In this document: one piece after another, positions 43,772-52,898 of the stretch | Layout of the letters: every line of letters starts with the position of its first letter | Numbering within the stretch: position 1 is the stretch's first letter | Assembly (NCBI RefSeq): GCF_004365705.1 | Contig: NZ_SOBN01000001.1 | Span: forward strand, 3,892,001 to 3,956,000 | DNA from: Streptomyces sp. 846.5 | Lineage (GTDB): Bacteria; Actinomycetota; Actinomycetes; Streptomycetales; Streptomycetaceae | Direction of reading: 5' to 3' | Length of the DNA: 64,000 bases | Notes under the pieces: generated by a model | Seen by the model: only the letters and a program-made list of their open reading frames with translations | The model's database searches: none | Told to the model about the DNA's origin: nothing | Program-made: the position numbers and the translations under genes

Positions 43772-46561
43772 TCAGCTGTTCTGGTAGTACCCGAAGGCGT
43801 CCACGACGAGAGCAGTGCTCCCGTTGCCCGAGTTCCAGTAGTCGACAATGCCGTTGGCACCGGCGTTCGCCTGGACCAGGTTCGCGACGGTCTGCGTCGG
43901 AAGCCAGTTCAGAGTGGAGACCGAGGGCTTGGTCGGCCAGCTCTGGGTGCCGTCCTGGTACTGCGCCTGGGTGTTCGGGTCGGGGGAGACGGTCAGATAG
44001 CCGCTGCCCGTGGTACGGGTCACCGTGGTGTTGAGGACAAATCCGGTGACATCGGGATGGCCCGCGCTGAGCGGCATATAGATGTAGCTGCCGTGCGGCA
44101 GCGGTCCGCTCGTCCAGGTCGAGTCCCGGGTGTCGAGCAGCCGGGTCGGCGTGATGGGCAGGTAGGCGCTCGCGCCCGCGGCGCTGTAGTAGCCGACGAC
44201 GTCGACGATGACCGAGGTCGGCAGGCTGCCGCCGTTGTAGACCCGGATCCTTCCGTCCGCACCGACCGGCGAGATCACCGCGTTGGCGATGGTCTGACCG
44301 GTGCTGAAGTTCACGTTGGAGGCGATCGGCGTCTTCGTCCCGTCCGGGTAGACGGTGAGGAAGCCGCTGCCGCCGGAGCCGGTGACCGTGACATTCAGCG
44401 CCACCGCGGTGACGCCGGAGCTCGGGAGGAGCCCGGAGTCGGCGCCGGCGACCTGGCCGACGAGTGAACTGTGGCCTGCGAGCTGTCCCTTGGCGGTGCC
44501 GGTGCCGGAGCGCGTGTCGACGAGGCGATCGGGTGTCAGCGGCGTGTAGCCGCTGGACGGGGTCCGGGCGAAGTACCCGGCGATGTCGGCGATCAGATCG
44601 ATGGAGCCGGAGCCGCTGTTGTACAGGTCGACCGCCCCGTCGGAACCGATCGGAGCGATGACCTGGTTCGGAACCGTCGTCCGGGCAGCGTAGTTGACGT
44701 TCGACGTGCTCGGGCGGGCGTCTCCGTCACCGTACGCCGTGACGTCACCGGCGGCGGTCGCGTCGGTCACGGTGACGTTGAGGACCACCGCCGTCACATC
44801 GGAGGGGATGCTCCCCTGGCCCGCGATCTGCACCTTGACCGACGCGTACGGATGCACCTTCGCCTTCGACGCACCCGTGCCGTTCCGGGTGTCCAGCAGC
44901 CGGGCCGGGCCGTAGGCGGTGTAGTCCGAACCGGCCGTTGTCACCGTGACGCTGTTGACGACGTTGTCGCCCTGACCGTCCGTGAGGGTGACGGCGATCG
45001 TGTACGTCCCCAGCTTCGCGTACGTATGCGGGGAGACGATGGTGCCGGAGCCGGAGAGGGCGCCGCTGCCGGTGGTGCCGTCACCCCAGGTGATGCCGGC
45101 CGTGAGCGCGACGCCGGCGACGCTCGTCACCTGCGAGGTGAGCGAGACCCCGTACGCGCTCGTGTCCTGCGCCAGCAGACTCACCGCCAGCGTGGGGTCG
45201 ATGTCGACGAACTGGACCGCGCCGCGGCTGTTGTAGGGGCTGGTGCCGTAGAAATCGGTGCTCAGCTCGCCGGGCGCACTCGTGCTGGCCGAGTTGTCAG
45301 CGGCCGAGCCGCTGCGAGGGGTCAGGTCGACATTGGCGCTCTCGTTCGGGCGGAGGTACGCCGCAGACGCCTCAACGGTGTCGCGGGTATCGTGCACGCC
45401 CTGGGTGGGGACGCCGGCCTGGAACGACGCCAGCGTCGGGTATTCCGTTCCAGCCCAGTCGTACGGCGCGGTGGCGTCGGCGCCGTACACGTAGAAGTCG
45501 TTGTAGTCGGCCGTCGTGGCCGGGCTCGATCCGGCGGCCACGGTCAGGTCCGGCGCCCAGCCGTATCCGCCCGAGGCGCACGTCGACCGGTATCCGCCCA
45601 TCGCGTAGTCGGTGCTGGGATTGGTGTCCTCCAGCAGGTTGTTCTCCAGGAAGACGCCGGTGGACGCCCCCTCCACGTCCACGGCCGACGAGCATCCGCG
45701 CTGGATCGTGTTTCCGGCGATGTCCAGGCCACTGACGCCCGTGGCGGAGATCCCGGTGGCTGCCAGGACGTCACCGGCGAGCGTGATGGTGCTTGCCCCG
45801 GAGGCGACCGTGATCCCCTGATGGGTCGCGGACCAGGTGTTGGTGTCGACGTAGGTCCGGCTCACGGTGATCCTGCTGGACGTGCCGTCGATGTCGATGC
45901 CGTCCCCACCGATCGTCGACACATAGCCGGAGTCCAGGGTGACGCCGGTGGAGCCGACGATCTCGACGGACGGCGTGTTGTACGCGGTCAGCATCAGATT
46001 GCTGACCGTCACATTGCTGACGCCGTCGAGGACGAGGGCGGGTTTGCCGGAGTTTGCGTTGTCCGGGTGGATCCATGCCTGGTCGCCGACACCGACGATG
46101 GTGATGTCCGAGGTCCTGACCGTCACGGACTCCTGCGAGAAGTACCCCGTGCTGCCGAGGATGTCGATCGTGTCGCCGGGCACCGCAGCGTTCACCGCGT
46201 CCTGGATCAGGCAGTACGGGCTGGCCTGGGTGCCGGTCCCGGTGTCAGTGGGGCAGGAGAACGTCGACGTCGCGTAGATGGTCGTCCCGGTACCCGTGGT
46301 CGACACGGCGGTACGGGTCTTCGGACCGCCGACAGCCGCCTTCTGTACCCGCATCGACTTGTCGGCGGGACTGGTGAAGGTCCGGAACTGCGAGGAACCG
46401 ACCTTGGTCAGGGGGTTCGTATGCGCGGGGCTCGCGGTGGAGGTGCCGGCATCCGCCGTGCCATCGGCGTAGGCGAGGCACGGTACGAGGGCGACGACTG
46501 CCGCGAGTGCGGCTGCGCCTGCGGTTGCGGTTGCGGTTGCTATGAGACGCCTCTGAAGCAC
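43772..46561 (-). CDS. Large secreted beta-helix/PKD protein with three C-terminal repeats
   Basis: 929 residues from ATG 46561. Signal peptide (RRLIATATATAGAAALAAVV, ending at AYA). Residues about 90-430 are a right-handed parallel beta-helix (PGDTIDILGSTGYFSQESVT; VTLDSGYVSTIGGDGIDIDG). Around 455-540 is a PKD-like domain (GITWGDGTTGSGALSG; YAKLGTYTIAVTLTDGQG). Three repeats of about 130 residues follow, each opening with ARLLDTRNGTG-, DRLVDTRSGTG- or TRLLDTRDSTW-type sequence and closing with IAGYF or VGYY. Surface or extracellular, likely polysaccharide-interacting. Paralogue of the partial gene at the left edge. Confidence 0.85.
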   Translation of the reverse strand: MLQRRLIATATATAGAAALAAVVALVPCLAYADGTADAGTSTASPAHTNPLTKVGSSQFRTFTSPADKSMRVQKAAVGGPKTRTAVSTTGTGTTIYATSTFSCPTDTGTGTQASPYCLIQDAVNAAVPGDTIDILGSTGYFSQESVTVRTSDITIVGVGDQAWIHPDNANSGKPALVLDGVSNVTVSNLMLTAYNTPSVEIVGSTGVTLDSGYVSTIGGDGIDIDGTSSRITVSRTYVDTNTWSATHQGITVASGASTITLAGDVLAATGISATGVSGLDIAGNTIQRGCSSAVDVEGASTGVFLENNLLEDTNPSTDYAMGGYRSTCASGGYGWAPDLTVAAGSSPATTADYNDFYVYGADATAPYDWAGTEYPTLASFQAGVPTQGVHDTRDTVEASAAYLRPNESANVDLTPRSGSAADNSASTSAPGELSTDFYGTSPYNSRGAVQFVDIDPTLAVSLLAQDTSAYGVSLTSQVTSVAGVALTAGITWGDGTTGSGALSGSGTIVSPHTYAKLGTYTIAVTLTDGQGDNVVNSVTVTTAGSDYTAYGPARLLDTRNGTGASKAKVHPYASVKVQIAGQGSIPSDVTAVVLNVTVTDATAAGDVTAYGDGDARPSTSNVNYAARTTVPNQVIAPIGSDGAVDLYNSGSGSIDLIADIAGYFARTPSSGYTPLTPDRLVDTRSGTGTAKGQLAGHSSLVGQVAGADSGLLPSSGVTAVALNVTVTGSGGSGFLTVYPDGTKTPIASNVNFSTGQTIANAVISPVGADGRIRVYNGGSLPTSVIVDVVGYYSAAGASAYLPITPTRLLDTRDSTWTSGPLPHGSYIYMPLSAGHPDVTGFVLNTTVTRTTGSGYLTVSPDPNTQAQYQDGTQSWPTKPSVSTLNWLPTQTVANLVQANAGANGIVDYWNSGNGSTALVVDAFGYYQNS

Positions 46562-46714
46562 GGACTCCCCCAGCCCTCCGAGATGGTGATCACGTTGTTC
46601 GGCAGCCGGCTCAGGCTACAGAGCGTCGACGCGCCCCGTAGACGGATTGGGCCGATCCCGCGCGGCACAGGCCGGATCCGGCCAACGTCTACAACGGAAG
46701 CAGCGGGCCCGGTA

Positions 46715-46741
46715 GGGGCGCGGGGAACTGCGCGAACAGCC
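46715..46741. repeat. Dispersed repeat copy (GGGGCGCGGGGAACTGCGCG...)
   Basis: 27 bp matching 6906-6932 at 24 positions; that other copy forms one arm of the long hairpin. Here it stands alone, without the inverted partner. Confidence 0.65.
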
Positions 46742-46781
46742 GCCCCCGCCGACCCGCACCCGGCCGCCGACCACCGACCCG

Positions 46782-47891
46782 TCAGGCCGTACCCCCCGCC
46801 GACCGAATCGCCGCCGTGGCCCGCGCCAGCTCGAACGCGGCGACGGAATTGGTGTGCTCGGTCCACGGCTCCGCCCCGCACCAGGGCCCGAGCCGCCGGA
46901 ACTGCTCCAGTGCCGCGTCGTAGTGCCGGGCGTTGCAGAGGTAGAAAGCGAGCTTGTGCCGAAGGCGCTGCACCTGGCTGTCGTCCTGGACGACCTGGTC
47001 CAGCGACCGGGCGGCCTGCAGCAGGGTCGCGCGGGAGGCCGCGGACCAGCTGGTGATACGCGCCGCCTTGACGCCGCTGACCTGGTTGTTCCGCTCGATC
47101 AGCTCGTCCAGGGCATGCAGGTAGATTCCTGCCAGCGGGCTGCCGGGAGGAGCGTTGTGCACCGCCGCGGTCGCGAAGCGGAGCATCAGCTCCCTGCTGC
47201 CGTGCCACTTGGCGCACCAGTACTGAAGTGCCTGCCAGTGGCCGTCGTAGTGGTACGGGGCGCGGGCGACCAACTGGGTCCAGAGCTTCTGGAACTCCTT
47301 GCGGTCGGTGCCGAGGCCGCGGGCCGCGGTGATCATCACCACCCAGGGACCCGGGTGCTCCGGCGCCGCCAGGCTCGCCCTCTGCGCGGCCTGGTAGGCA
47401 TCCGGGAGCATCTGCTTGAACGCCGCCTTGTTCTGCGCCGACAGCTGGTTGGCGTAGCCGGTGCCGCGCGCGGCCCAGGCCTGATGCACCAGCAGCGAGG
47501 CATGGACGCTGAGGGCGTCGCCGTTCTGCGGTTGCGCCTGGATCCAGGCGTCGAGCCACTCCGGGGTCCGGTCCGCGAGCTGCTGGAGCAGCTGGGTCCG
47601 GGACCAGCGCTCGTCGTAGTCCTGGCCGGCCCCCTCCACATAGGCGGCGGCGGGCTTCCAGTCACCCTTCCAGGCGGCGTCGATGACGGCGTCGCGCTCG
47701 TCGGCGTCGTCGTCCGGCAACGAAGGGCCCGCCTTGCGCGGGTCCAACAAGGCTGAGGGAGCCAGCCCGTAGCGGACCGGATCGAAGTCCTTGGGGACGG
47801 CGCGCAGCAGGAATGGGCGGCGCAGATAGCGCAGCAGGCCGAGCGGCCCGCCGATGAGGGCCGCGATGATCAGGAGGTAGACGAAGGTCAC
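46782..47891 (-). CDS. DUF4034-like protein with N-terminal membrane anchor
   Basis: 369 residues from GTG 47891 (TFVYLLIIAALIGGPLGLLR), chosen because a TM segment follows directly; the open frame upstream lacks membrane or family features. After the anchor, an all-helical TPR-like region (HASLLVHQAWAARGTGYANQ; APYHYDGHWQALQYWCAKWH; KLAFYLCNARHYDAALEQFR) matches what I recall of DUF4034 proteins. Role unknown; TPR-like helices suggest protein binding. Confidence 0.65.
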   Translation of the reverse strand: MTFVYLLIIAALIGGPLGLLRYLRRPFLLRAVPKDFDPVRYGLAPSALLDPRKAGPSLPDDDADERDAVIDAAWKGDWKPAAAYVEGAGQDYDERWSRTQLLQQLADRTPEWLDAWIQAQPQNGDALSVHASLLVHQAWAARGTGYANQLSAQNKAAFKQMLPDAYQAAQRASLAAPEHPGPWVVMITAARGLGTDRKEFQKLWTQLVARAPYHYDGHWQALQYWCAKWHGSRELMLRFATAAVHNAPPGSPLAGIYLHALDELIERNNQVSGVKAARITSWSAASRATLLQAARSLDQVVQDDSQVQRLRHKLAFYLCNARHYDAALEQFRRLGPWCGAEPWTEHTNSVAAFELARATAAIRSAGGTA

Positions 47892-48032
47892 AGCGGGGAT
47901 CTTGCTGCAGCGGCGGGCAGTGCGGCAAGAGGTTTCGGGGACTCTTGGTGCCAGGTGATGCCCCGTCAGCTGATTGCCGGTTGTGCCCTGGAACCACTGC
48001 CGCTGACCTAGTGCGACGTCTAGCATCCGACT

Positions 48033-48740
48033 ATGCGAAACCCCCGGGCCCTAGCAGCCGTCATCGCCGTACTCGCGCTCCCGCTCTCCGCCTGCTCCAG
48101 CGGCGGCAGCGGAAGCAGCAGCAAGGAGACCGCCAACCTTCCGGCAGCCGCACAGTTGCTGAGCAGCGGTGCGACGGCGATGACCGCGGTGCAGTCGGTG
48201 CGGTTCTCGATCGACGCGAGCGGCCAGATCGCGGGCCTTGCCCTGCGCAGCGCCACCGGCCAGCTGACCCGGGCCGGGAACGCGCAGGGCAAGGCGTCCA
48301 TCTCGGAGAGCGGTGCCCTGGTGGAGATCAACTTCGTCATCGTGGGCTCCACCGCCTACATCAAGGGCGCGACCGGCGGCTACAGCAAGGTCCCGCTCGG
48401 GATCGCCACCGCGGTCTACAACCCCGAGGCGATCCTGGACCCGAACAAGGGGGTCGTGAAGCTGCTGCAGACGGCGACGGGCGCCCGGACGGTGGACCGG
48501 GAGACCCTGGACGGGCAGTCGGTCTACCACGTGAAGGCGCTGCTGGCGCAGCCGGTGCTGGCCACGCTGGTTCCCGGGGACTCCTCGAGCGAGCAGGGCG
48601 ACCTGTGGCTGACGGTGTCCTCGTCGCAGCTGGTGCGGGTCTCGTTCCCGGTACAGACCGCATCGGGCGGCAGCGGCTCGGTGACGGCCTCGTTCTCCGA
48701 TTTCGACGCGCCGGCCACGATCACCGCTCCGTCGTCGTGA
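48033..48740 (+). CDS. LppX/LprAFG-type lipoprotein
   Basis: 235 residues from ATG 48033. Signal peptide with lipobox LSAC (ALAAVIAVLALPLSACSSGG), so anchored to the outer face of the membrane by acylation. The mature part is the half-barrel of the LppX_LprAFG family (SVRFSIDASGQIAGLALRSA; GALVEINFVIVGSTAYIKG; AILDPNKGVVKLLQTATGAR), which binds lipids. Its stop overlaps the MFS gene by GTGA, so they are translationally coupled, like mycobacterial lprG-Rv1410c (P55). Confidence 0.88.
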   Translation: MRNPRALAAVIAVLALPLSACSSGGSGSSSKETANLPAAAQLLSSGATAMTAVQSVRFSIDASGQIAGLALRSATGQLTRAGNAQGKASISESGALVEINFVIVGSTAYIKGATGGYSKVPLGIATAVYNPEAILDPNKGVVKLLQTATGARTVDRETLDGQSVYHVKALLAQPVLATLVPGDSSSEQGDLWLTVSSSQLVRVSFPVQTASGGSGSVTASFSDFDAPATITAPSS

Positions 48741-50257
48741 CCGTCGTCGACACCGGGACGGCGCTCAGGGGGCGGCACGCCGTCCTCGGCGTCACCGGCG
48801 TGGTCACGCTGCTCGGGTCGCTGGACACGTACGTCATCGTCACCCTGCTGAACTCGATCACCAATGACCTGGGCATCCCGCTCAACCATCTGGAACGCGC
48901 CACCGCGATCGTCACCGCGTACCTGCTCGGCTATGTCGCCGCCATGCCGCTGCTGGGGCAGAGCGCGGACCGGTTCGGGCCGCGGCGGGTGCTCCAGTCC
49001 TGCCTCGTCGTCTTCGCGGCCGGCTCGGCGCTCACCGCGAACGCGCACAGCCTCCAACTGCTGGTCGCGGGGCGGCTGGTGCAGGGCGCCGCGGCAGGTG
49101 CGCTGCTGCCCGTCTCGCTCGCGCTGGGCGGGCGTCTGTTCCACGGCCGGGCACGGCCCGTGGCGCTCGGTTCCGTGGGCGCCGCGCAGGAGCTCGGGAG
49201 CGTGCTGGGCCCGTTGTACGGGGCCGGCGTCGCGGCGCTGACGGGCTGGCGCGGGGTGTTCTGGGTCAACGTCCCGCTCGTGCTGGTCGCGGCGGTGGTC
49301 ATGGAGTTCACGGTGCCTGCTGCGCCGGCGCCCGAACAGGACGAGCCGACCGGAAGCCGGCGCACCGACCTGGTCGGCGGCGCTCTGCTGGCGGTGGCGC
49401 TGGCGCTGCTGGTGGCGGCCCTGGACAACCAGGACCCGGAGAAGTCGGTGCTGCCCAGCTGGGGCCTGCCCATGCTGCTCGGCAGCGCGCTGGCGCTGGC
49501 GGCCTTCGTGCTGTGGGAGCGCCGCAGTCGGACGCGCCTGATCGACACCCGGCGGATGCGGCGGCGCCCCTTCGCCGCAGCGATGGCGACGAGCTTCTGC
49601 GCCGGCGTGGCACTGCTGGTCACGTTGGTGGACGGGGAGTTGGTGGCGCAGTCGCTGCTGGGCAAGAGCTCGGTGGGCGGCGCGCTGCTGCTGATGTGGT
49701 TCCTGACGGCGCTGCCGGTGGGCGCCGTCATCGGCGGTCTGGCCGGGCGTCGGCTGAGGCACTCGGTCGTGGCCGCGGTCGGCATGGCGGTGGCGGCTGG
49801 GGGCTATGTCCTGATCGCGGCCTGGCCCCTGGCGGCCCTCACCGCCCACCTCGGCCCGCTCCCGCTGGCGCAGACCGACCTCGTCATCGCAGGCCTGGGC
49901 CTGGGCCTGGTGATCGCGCCGGTGGCGGGGGCAGTGCTGGACTCGACGGAGCCCGCCCAGCACACGACGGCCTCGGCCGCAGCGGTAATCTCCCGAACCA
50001 TCGGCATGCTGGTCGGCGTGGCGGCCCTGTCAGCCTGGGGGCTGCACCGCTTCCAAACGCTGACGGCCCACCTCGACATGCCGATCCCGGGCACAGCCGA
50101 CTTCGCGAAGGCCTGGCCGGCCTACCAGCACGCGCTGGCCATGGCGCTGCACACCGAATACAGCGACATCTTCCGCGTGACGGCGGTGGTCTGCGCGCTG
50201 GGCGCCGTATGCGCACTGGGACTCGCCGACCGGACGTCCGACGAGCCGACGCGCTGA
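48737..50257 (+). CDS. MFS exporter (P55/EmrB-like, 14 TM)
   Basis: 506 residues from GTG 48737. DHA2-type drug:H+ antiporter features: opening TLLGSLDTYVIVTLLNSITN (motif D1-like), LGQSADRFGPRRVL (motif A), VAGRLVQGAAAGALLP (motif B) and GAAQELGSVLGPLYGAGVA (motif C). About 14 helices. In mycobacteria the LprG lipoprotein and P55 MFS together move triacylglycerol and lipoglycans outward; the coupled lipoprotein here suggests a similar lipid-export pair. Confidence 0.88.
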   Translation: MTVVDTGTALRGRHAVLGVTGVVTLLGSLDTYVIVTLLNSITNDLGIPLNHLERATAIVTAYLLGYVAAMPLLGQSADRFGPRRVLQSCLVVFAAGSALTANAHSLQLLVAGRLVQGAAAGALLPVSLALGGRLFHGRARPVALGSVGAAQELGSVLGPLYGAGVAALTGWRGVFWVNVPLVLVAAVVMEFTVPAAPAPEQDEPTGSRRTDLVGGALLAVALALLVAALDNQDPEKSVLPSWGLPMLLGSALALAAFVLWERRSRTRLIDTRRMRRRPFAAAMATSFCAGVALLVTLVDGELVAQSLLGKSSVGGALLLMWFLTALPVGAVIGGLAGRRLRHSVVAAVGMAVAAGGYVLIAAWPLAALTAHLGPLPLAQTDLVIAGLGLGLVIAPVAGAVLDSTEPAQHTTASAAAVISRTIGMLVGVAALSAWGLHRFQTLTAHLDMPIPGTADFAKAWPAYQHALAMALHTEYSDIFRVTAVVCALGAVCALGLADRTSDEPTR

Positions 50258-50274
50258 CCCGCCCGCCGAGGGCT

Positions 50275-50520
50275 CTACTCAGCGTCCGCGCCGCTCGCCG
50301 ACTGCTCTAGCCGACTCCTCCAGTCCGCGAATCGCTGACGGATGGCCTCCGCCTGGCGGCCGTCGAGACCGTAGGCGGCGAATTGCCTGTCGCTGTACCG
50401 CCGGACGCGGGCGAGCGCGTCGGCGAACCGATGCAGAGTTCCACCGAGCCAGTATCCATCGGCGCGGCACCCCTCGATGCGAACTACCGGCAGCTCGGCC
50501 GCTGAGGTCTCCCGTCCTGG
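50275..50520 (-). pseudogene. C-terminal remnant of an unknown gene
   Basis: An 81-codon frame without an ATG/GTG start and blocked upstream by a stop, yet clearly protein-like (RIEGCRADGYWLGGTLHRFA; QFAAYGLDGRQAEAIRQRFA). Probably the 3' end of a truncated gene; family unknown. Confidence 0.45.
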
Positions 50521-50598
50521 TCAGCCAGCCTACGGCGGTCAAGTGCGGTCGGCTACACCATGGTTGCTGTGCTTCAGTGCTGTAGCATCTGCGTCTTG

Positions 50599-50810
50599 CT
50601 ACATCGTGCACAACCGCAACGGCATCTGCTCTGTTCGCTCGTCCTTGCCCTGACCCCACGAGGTCGTAGTGAGGTTGTCCGGTGCCCAGGCGGCAATCGC
50701 CTCTCGCACGGCATCGCCTCCGCCACTGTTCTGGCGGGCCTCCAGCCGCCTGCGCCGCCCGGTCCAACTCCGTCCACACGTCGCCAAGAGCTACGGCCGC
50801 CGCGAGTGCC
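50599..50810 (-). pseudogene. Frameshifted remnant of an unknown gene
   Basis: Protein-like sequence changes frame near 50740: LGDVWTELDRAAQAAGGPPE in one frame, then DAVREAIAAWAPDNLTTTSW and a stop in the next. Likely a decayed gene; no family. Confidence 0.35.
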
Positions 50811-50859
50811 TAAGGCCTCCCCGCGCATAGTTGTCCTCATCCCGCCCATCGGAGGAAGT

Positions 50860-51537
50860 GTGATTTCCAAGCGCGGCCTGTTCGCCGCCACCGCAACCGG
50901 AGCGGGCGCCGCTCTGCTGTTCGGCGGCGCCGCCTTCGCCGACAACATAAACGACTTCTCGGTGACCCCCGTGGCCAGGTGTGACACCAGCTCCGGTGTC
51001 GCCAAGGCCGCGATCACGGTCACCGACAAAGACAGCTCGGGCACGCCTGCCCACATCACCATCGGCCCGCACATGGCGTCCGGCCTGCCCGGCCCGGTGT
51101 TCGCCCAGTGGGACTTCCCCCACCCCACCGCGGCCGGAGTCAGCCACACCTTCTACGTGGACTGGGAGCCTGGGGCCCAATGGGACGTCCGCGTGACAGC
51201 CGGACCGATCAGGGACCTACCCATCACCCCGTATCCCACGTCCGCTGACAAGCCGTGCACCGTTCCTTCGGCAGCGCCTTCGAAGACTCCGGTGCCGCCC
51301 AACAAGCCGACCGGCAGCGCGGCGCCTACCTCCACGCACAGCTCGGCCGCACCGTCGACCGCCGCCGACGGCGCCCCAGCCCCGTCCGCCTCAGCGTCGA
51401 CACAAGGCGCATCGCTCGCCACGACCGGCGGCGGAAGCAACAGCGGCGTGGTCGCCGGACTCGCCAGTGTCCTGATAGTCCTCGGCGGTGGCGCACTGTT
51501 CACCGTCAAACGCCGCAAGGCCGCTGCGCGGCACTAA
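50860..51537 (+). CDS. LAXTG-type sortase-anchored surface protein
   Basis: 225 residues from GTG 50860, with GGAGGAA close upstream. Signal peptide (SKRGLFAATATGAGAALLFG, ending AFA). The globular part (about 30-150) has two Cys and no known domain. Then a Ser/Thr/Pro/Ala linker, the sorting signal LATTG, a hydrophobic helix (VVAGLASVLIVLGGGALFTV) and a basic tail KRRKAAARH. LAXTG is the motif of class E sortases in streptomycetes, so the protein is probably covalently attached to peptidoglycan. No sortase gene nearby. Confidence 0.82.
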   Translation: MISKRGLFAATATGAGAALLFGGAAFADNINDFSVTPVARCDTSSGVAKAAITVTDKDSSGTPAHITIGPHMASGLPGPVFAQWDFPHPTAAGVSHTFYVDWEPGAQWDVRVTAGPIRDLPITPYPTSADKPCTVPSAAPSKTPVPPNKPTGSAAPTSTHSSAAPSTAADGAPAPSASASTQGASLATTGGGSNSGVVAGLASVLIVLGGGALFTVKRRKAAARH

Positions 51538-51673
51538 CCCGGAATAGGCCCGTCACGCGTAGCGGGTGTTCATCTTTGACCTGGAGCGGAACCGTCGATC
51601 GCTCCCTTGAGCTGCGAGGGAAGGGTCGGCGATGCTGCCGGACTTCCATGGCATCCCGGACCGCTCCGCAGCC

Positions 51674-52006
51674 TCAGGTCGCGGCTGTGGCCAGGTAGGA
51701 GCGAGCCCAACCAGCGAACCGGGAGCGCTGGGGACGGTCCGCGATTTGGGCGGGCAGGGACTCGATCTCGGCGGAATCGGCGTGACCGAGACGGAACAGC
51801 ACGTCTCGGTAGACCGGTCCAAGGCGCAAGACCGGCGAGGCAGGATCATCGAACTCGGCCAAGAGCCGTTCACGGCTCGCCATGCGCTGCACCAGCGGGA
51901 GGATCTCAGAATCCACCGCCCCCCGGAAGGCCTCGCCCAAGGCCTCCGTCTCAGTGGGGAGATTTGCCGCCCATCGCGTAGAGAGGCGTATCCGCGGTGT
52001 CTTCAT
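51674..52006 (-). CDS. Hypothetical protein (110 residues)
   Basis: Preferred start ATG 52006 (GAAGG six bases upstream). Largely helical and acidic-basic mixed (ETEALGEAFRGAVDSEILPL; DVLFRLGHADSAEIESLPAQ). Coding quality is good but no family is recognised. Divergent from the GntR remnant. Confidence 0.55.
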   Translation of the reverse strand: MKTPRIRLSTRWAANLPTETEALGEAFRGAVDSEILPLVQRMASRERLLAEFDDPASPVLRLGPVYRDVLFRLGHADSAEIESLPAQIADRPQRSRFAGWARSYLATAAT

Positions 52007-52062
52007 CGTCATCCTTCGGCATCTGTGTCTCCGGCTGATGATCCCATGGGGCGGATCTCTAG

Positions 52063-52503
52063 GTCGGAAGTCACCGCACCTGGGGCTCGATCACCAACCT
52101 GGCGAACCTACAGCAGGACATCGCCACTCGCCTGGGCGGTGCCCGCAAGGTCCTGGCGCGTCGTCGGCGGTATCTGCTCGACGGACGGCCGGTGGCGTTC
52201 GCAGTCTCCTACCTCCCCCTCGACGTGGCGCGGAACACCCCCATCGCCGAGCCCAACCCGGGCCCCGGGGGGATCTACGCCCGCCTCGAAGAACTCGGGC
52301 ACCGCCTGGACCACTTCGACGAGGAGATCCGAGCCCGGATGCCCTCCCCCGAAGAAGCGAAAACACTGCGACTCGCCGCCGGAGTACCCGTGATCCACCT
52401 GATCCGCACGGCATACGACACCGAGGGCCGCCCGGTGGAGGTCTGTGACACGCTGATGGCAGCAGACGCCTACGTCCTGGCCTACCAACTCCCGGCCACC
52501 TGA
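52063..52503 (+). pseudogene. GntR regulator remnant (UTRA domain only)
   Basis: The open frame begins after a stop at 52060 and has no DNA-binding domain. Residues from RKVLARRRRYLLDGRPVAFA through YLPLDVARNTPIAE and GIYARLEELGHR to VEVCDTLMAADAYVLAY are the UTRA ligand domain of GntR/HutC regulators, the type often found on actinomycete integrative elements. The winged helix is lost, so it cannot act as a normal repressor. Confidence 0.75.
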
Positions 52504-52606
52504 CGAGAAATGGGGACACCGCCGCCCGAACAACAAGGACCCGCAAGCGCCACTGGCCTGGAGTTCCATGAGGTACTTAGGTACCATTCTCCTGGAGGTG
52601 ATACGG

Positions 52607-52885
52607 ATGACGGCAGCTTCGCCGAAGACACCCCGGCAGTCGCCGCTGAAGGTAGACCCGGAGACCGACAAACTGATCAGTCAGGGCGCACATTTCCTGG
52701 GCTTGACGAAGAAGGATCTAGTAGCCGATGCCGTACGGGTCTACCTGGAGCAGCGGCGTGAAGACCTCAGAGCCGGCATGGCCGAGGCGTTGCAGGTGCT
52801 CGACGGCTCCCTCAAGGCGGATGTGATGCTGCTGACCGGGCTGACTGCGGAAGAGATCGACGCCGTCGGCGGGATCGACGAGTAA
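52607..52885 (+). CDS. Ribbon-helix-helix (CopG-like) protein
   Basis: 92 residues from ATG 52607 behind GGAGGTG. KVDPETDKLISQGAHFLGLT then KKDLVADAVRVYLEQRREDL is the strand-helix-helix pattern of CopG/MetJ DNA-binding proteins; a helical C-terminus follows. Direct GGTAC repeats upstream (52571-52584) may be an operator. It precedes a broken gene by 13 bp, so it looks like the first gene of a two-gene (antitoxin-like) unit. Confidence 0.7.
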   Translation: MTAASPKTPRQSPLKVDPETDKLISQGAHFLGLTKKDLVADAVRVYLEQRREDLRAGMAEALQVLDGSLKADVMLLTGLTAEEIDAVGGIDE

Positions 52886-52898
52886 CCGGGGGAACACC

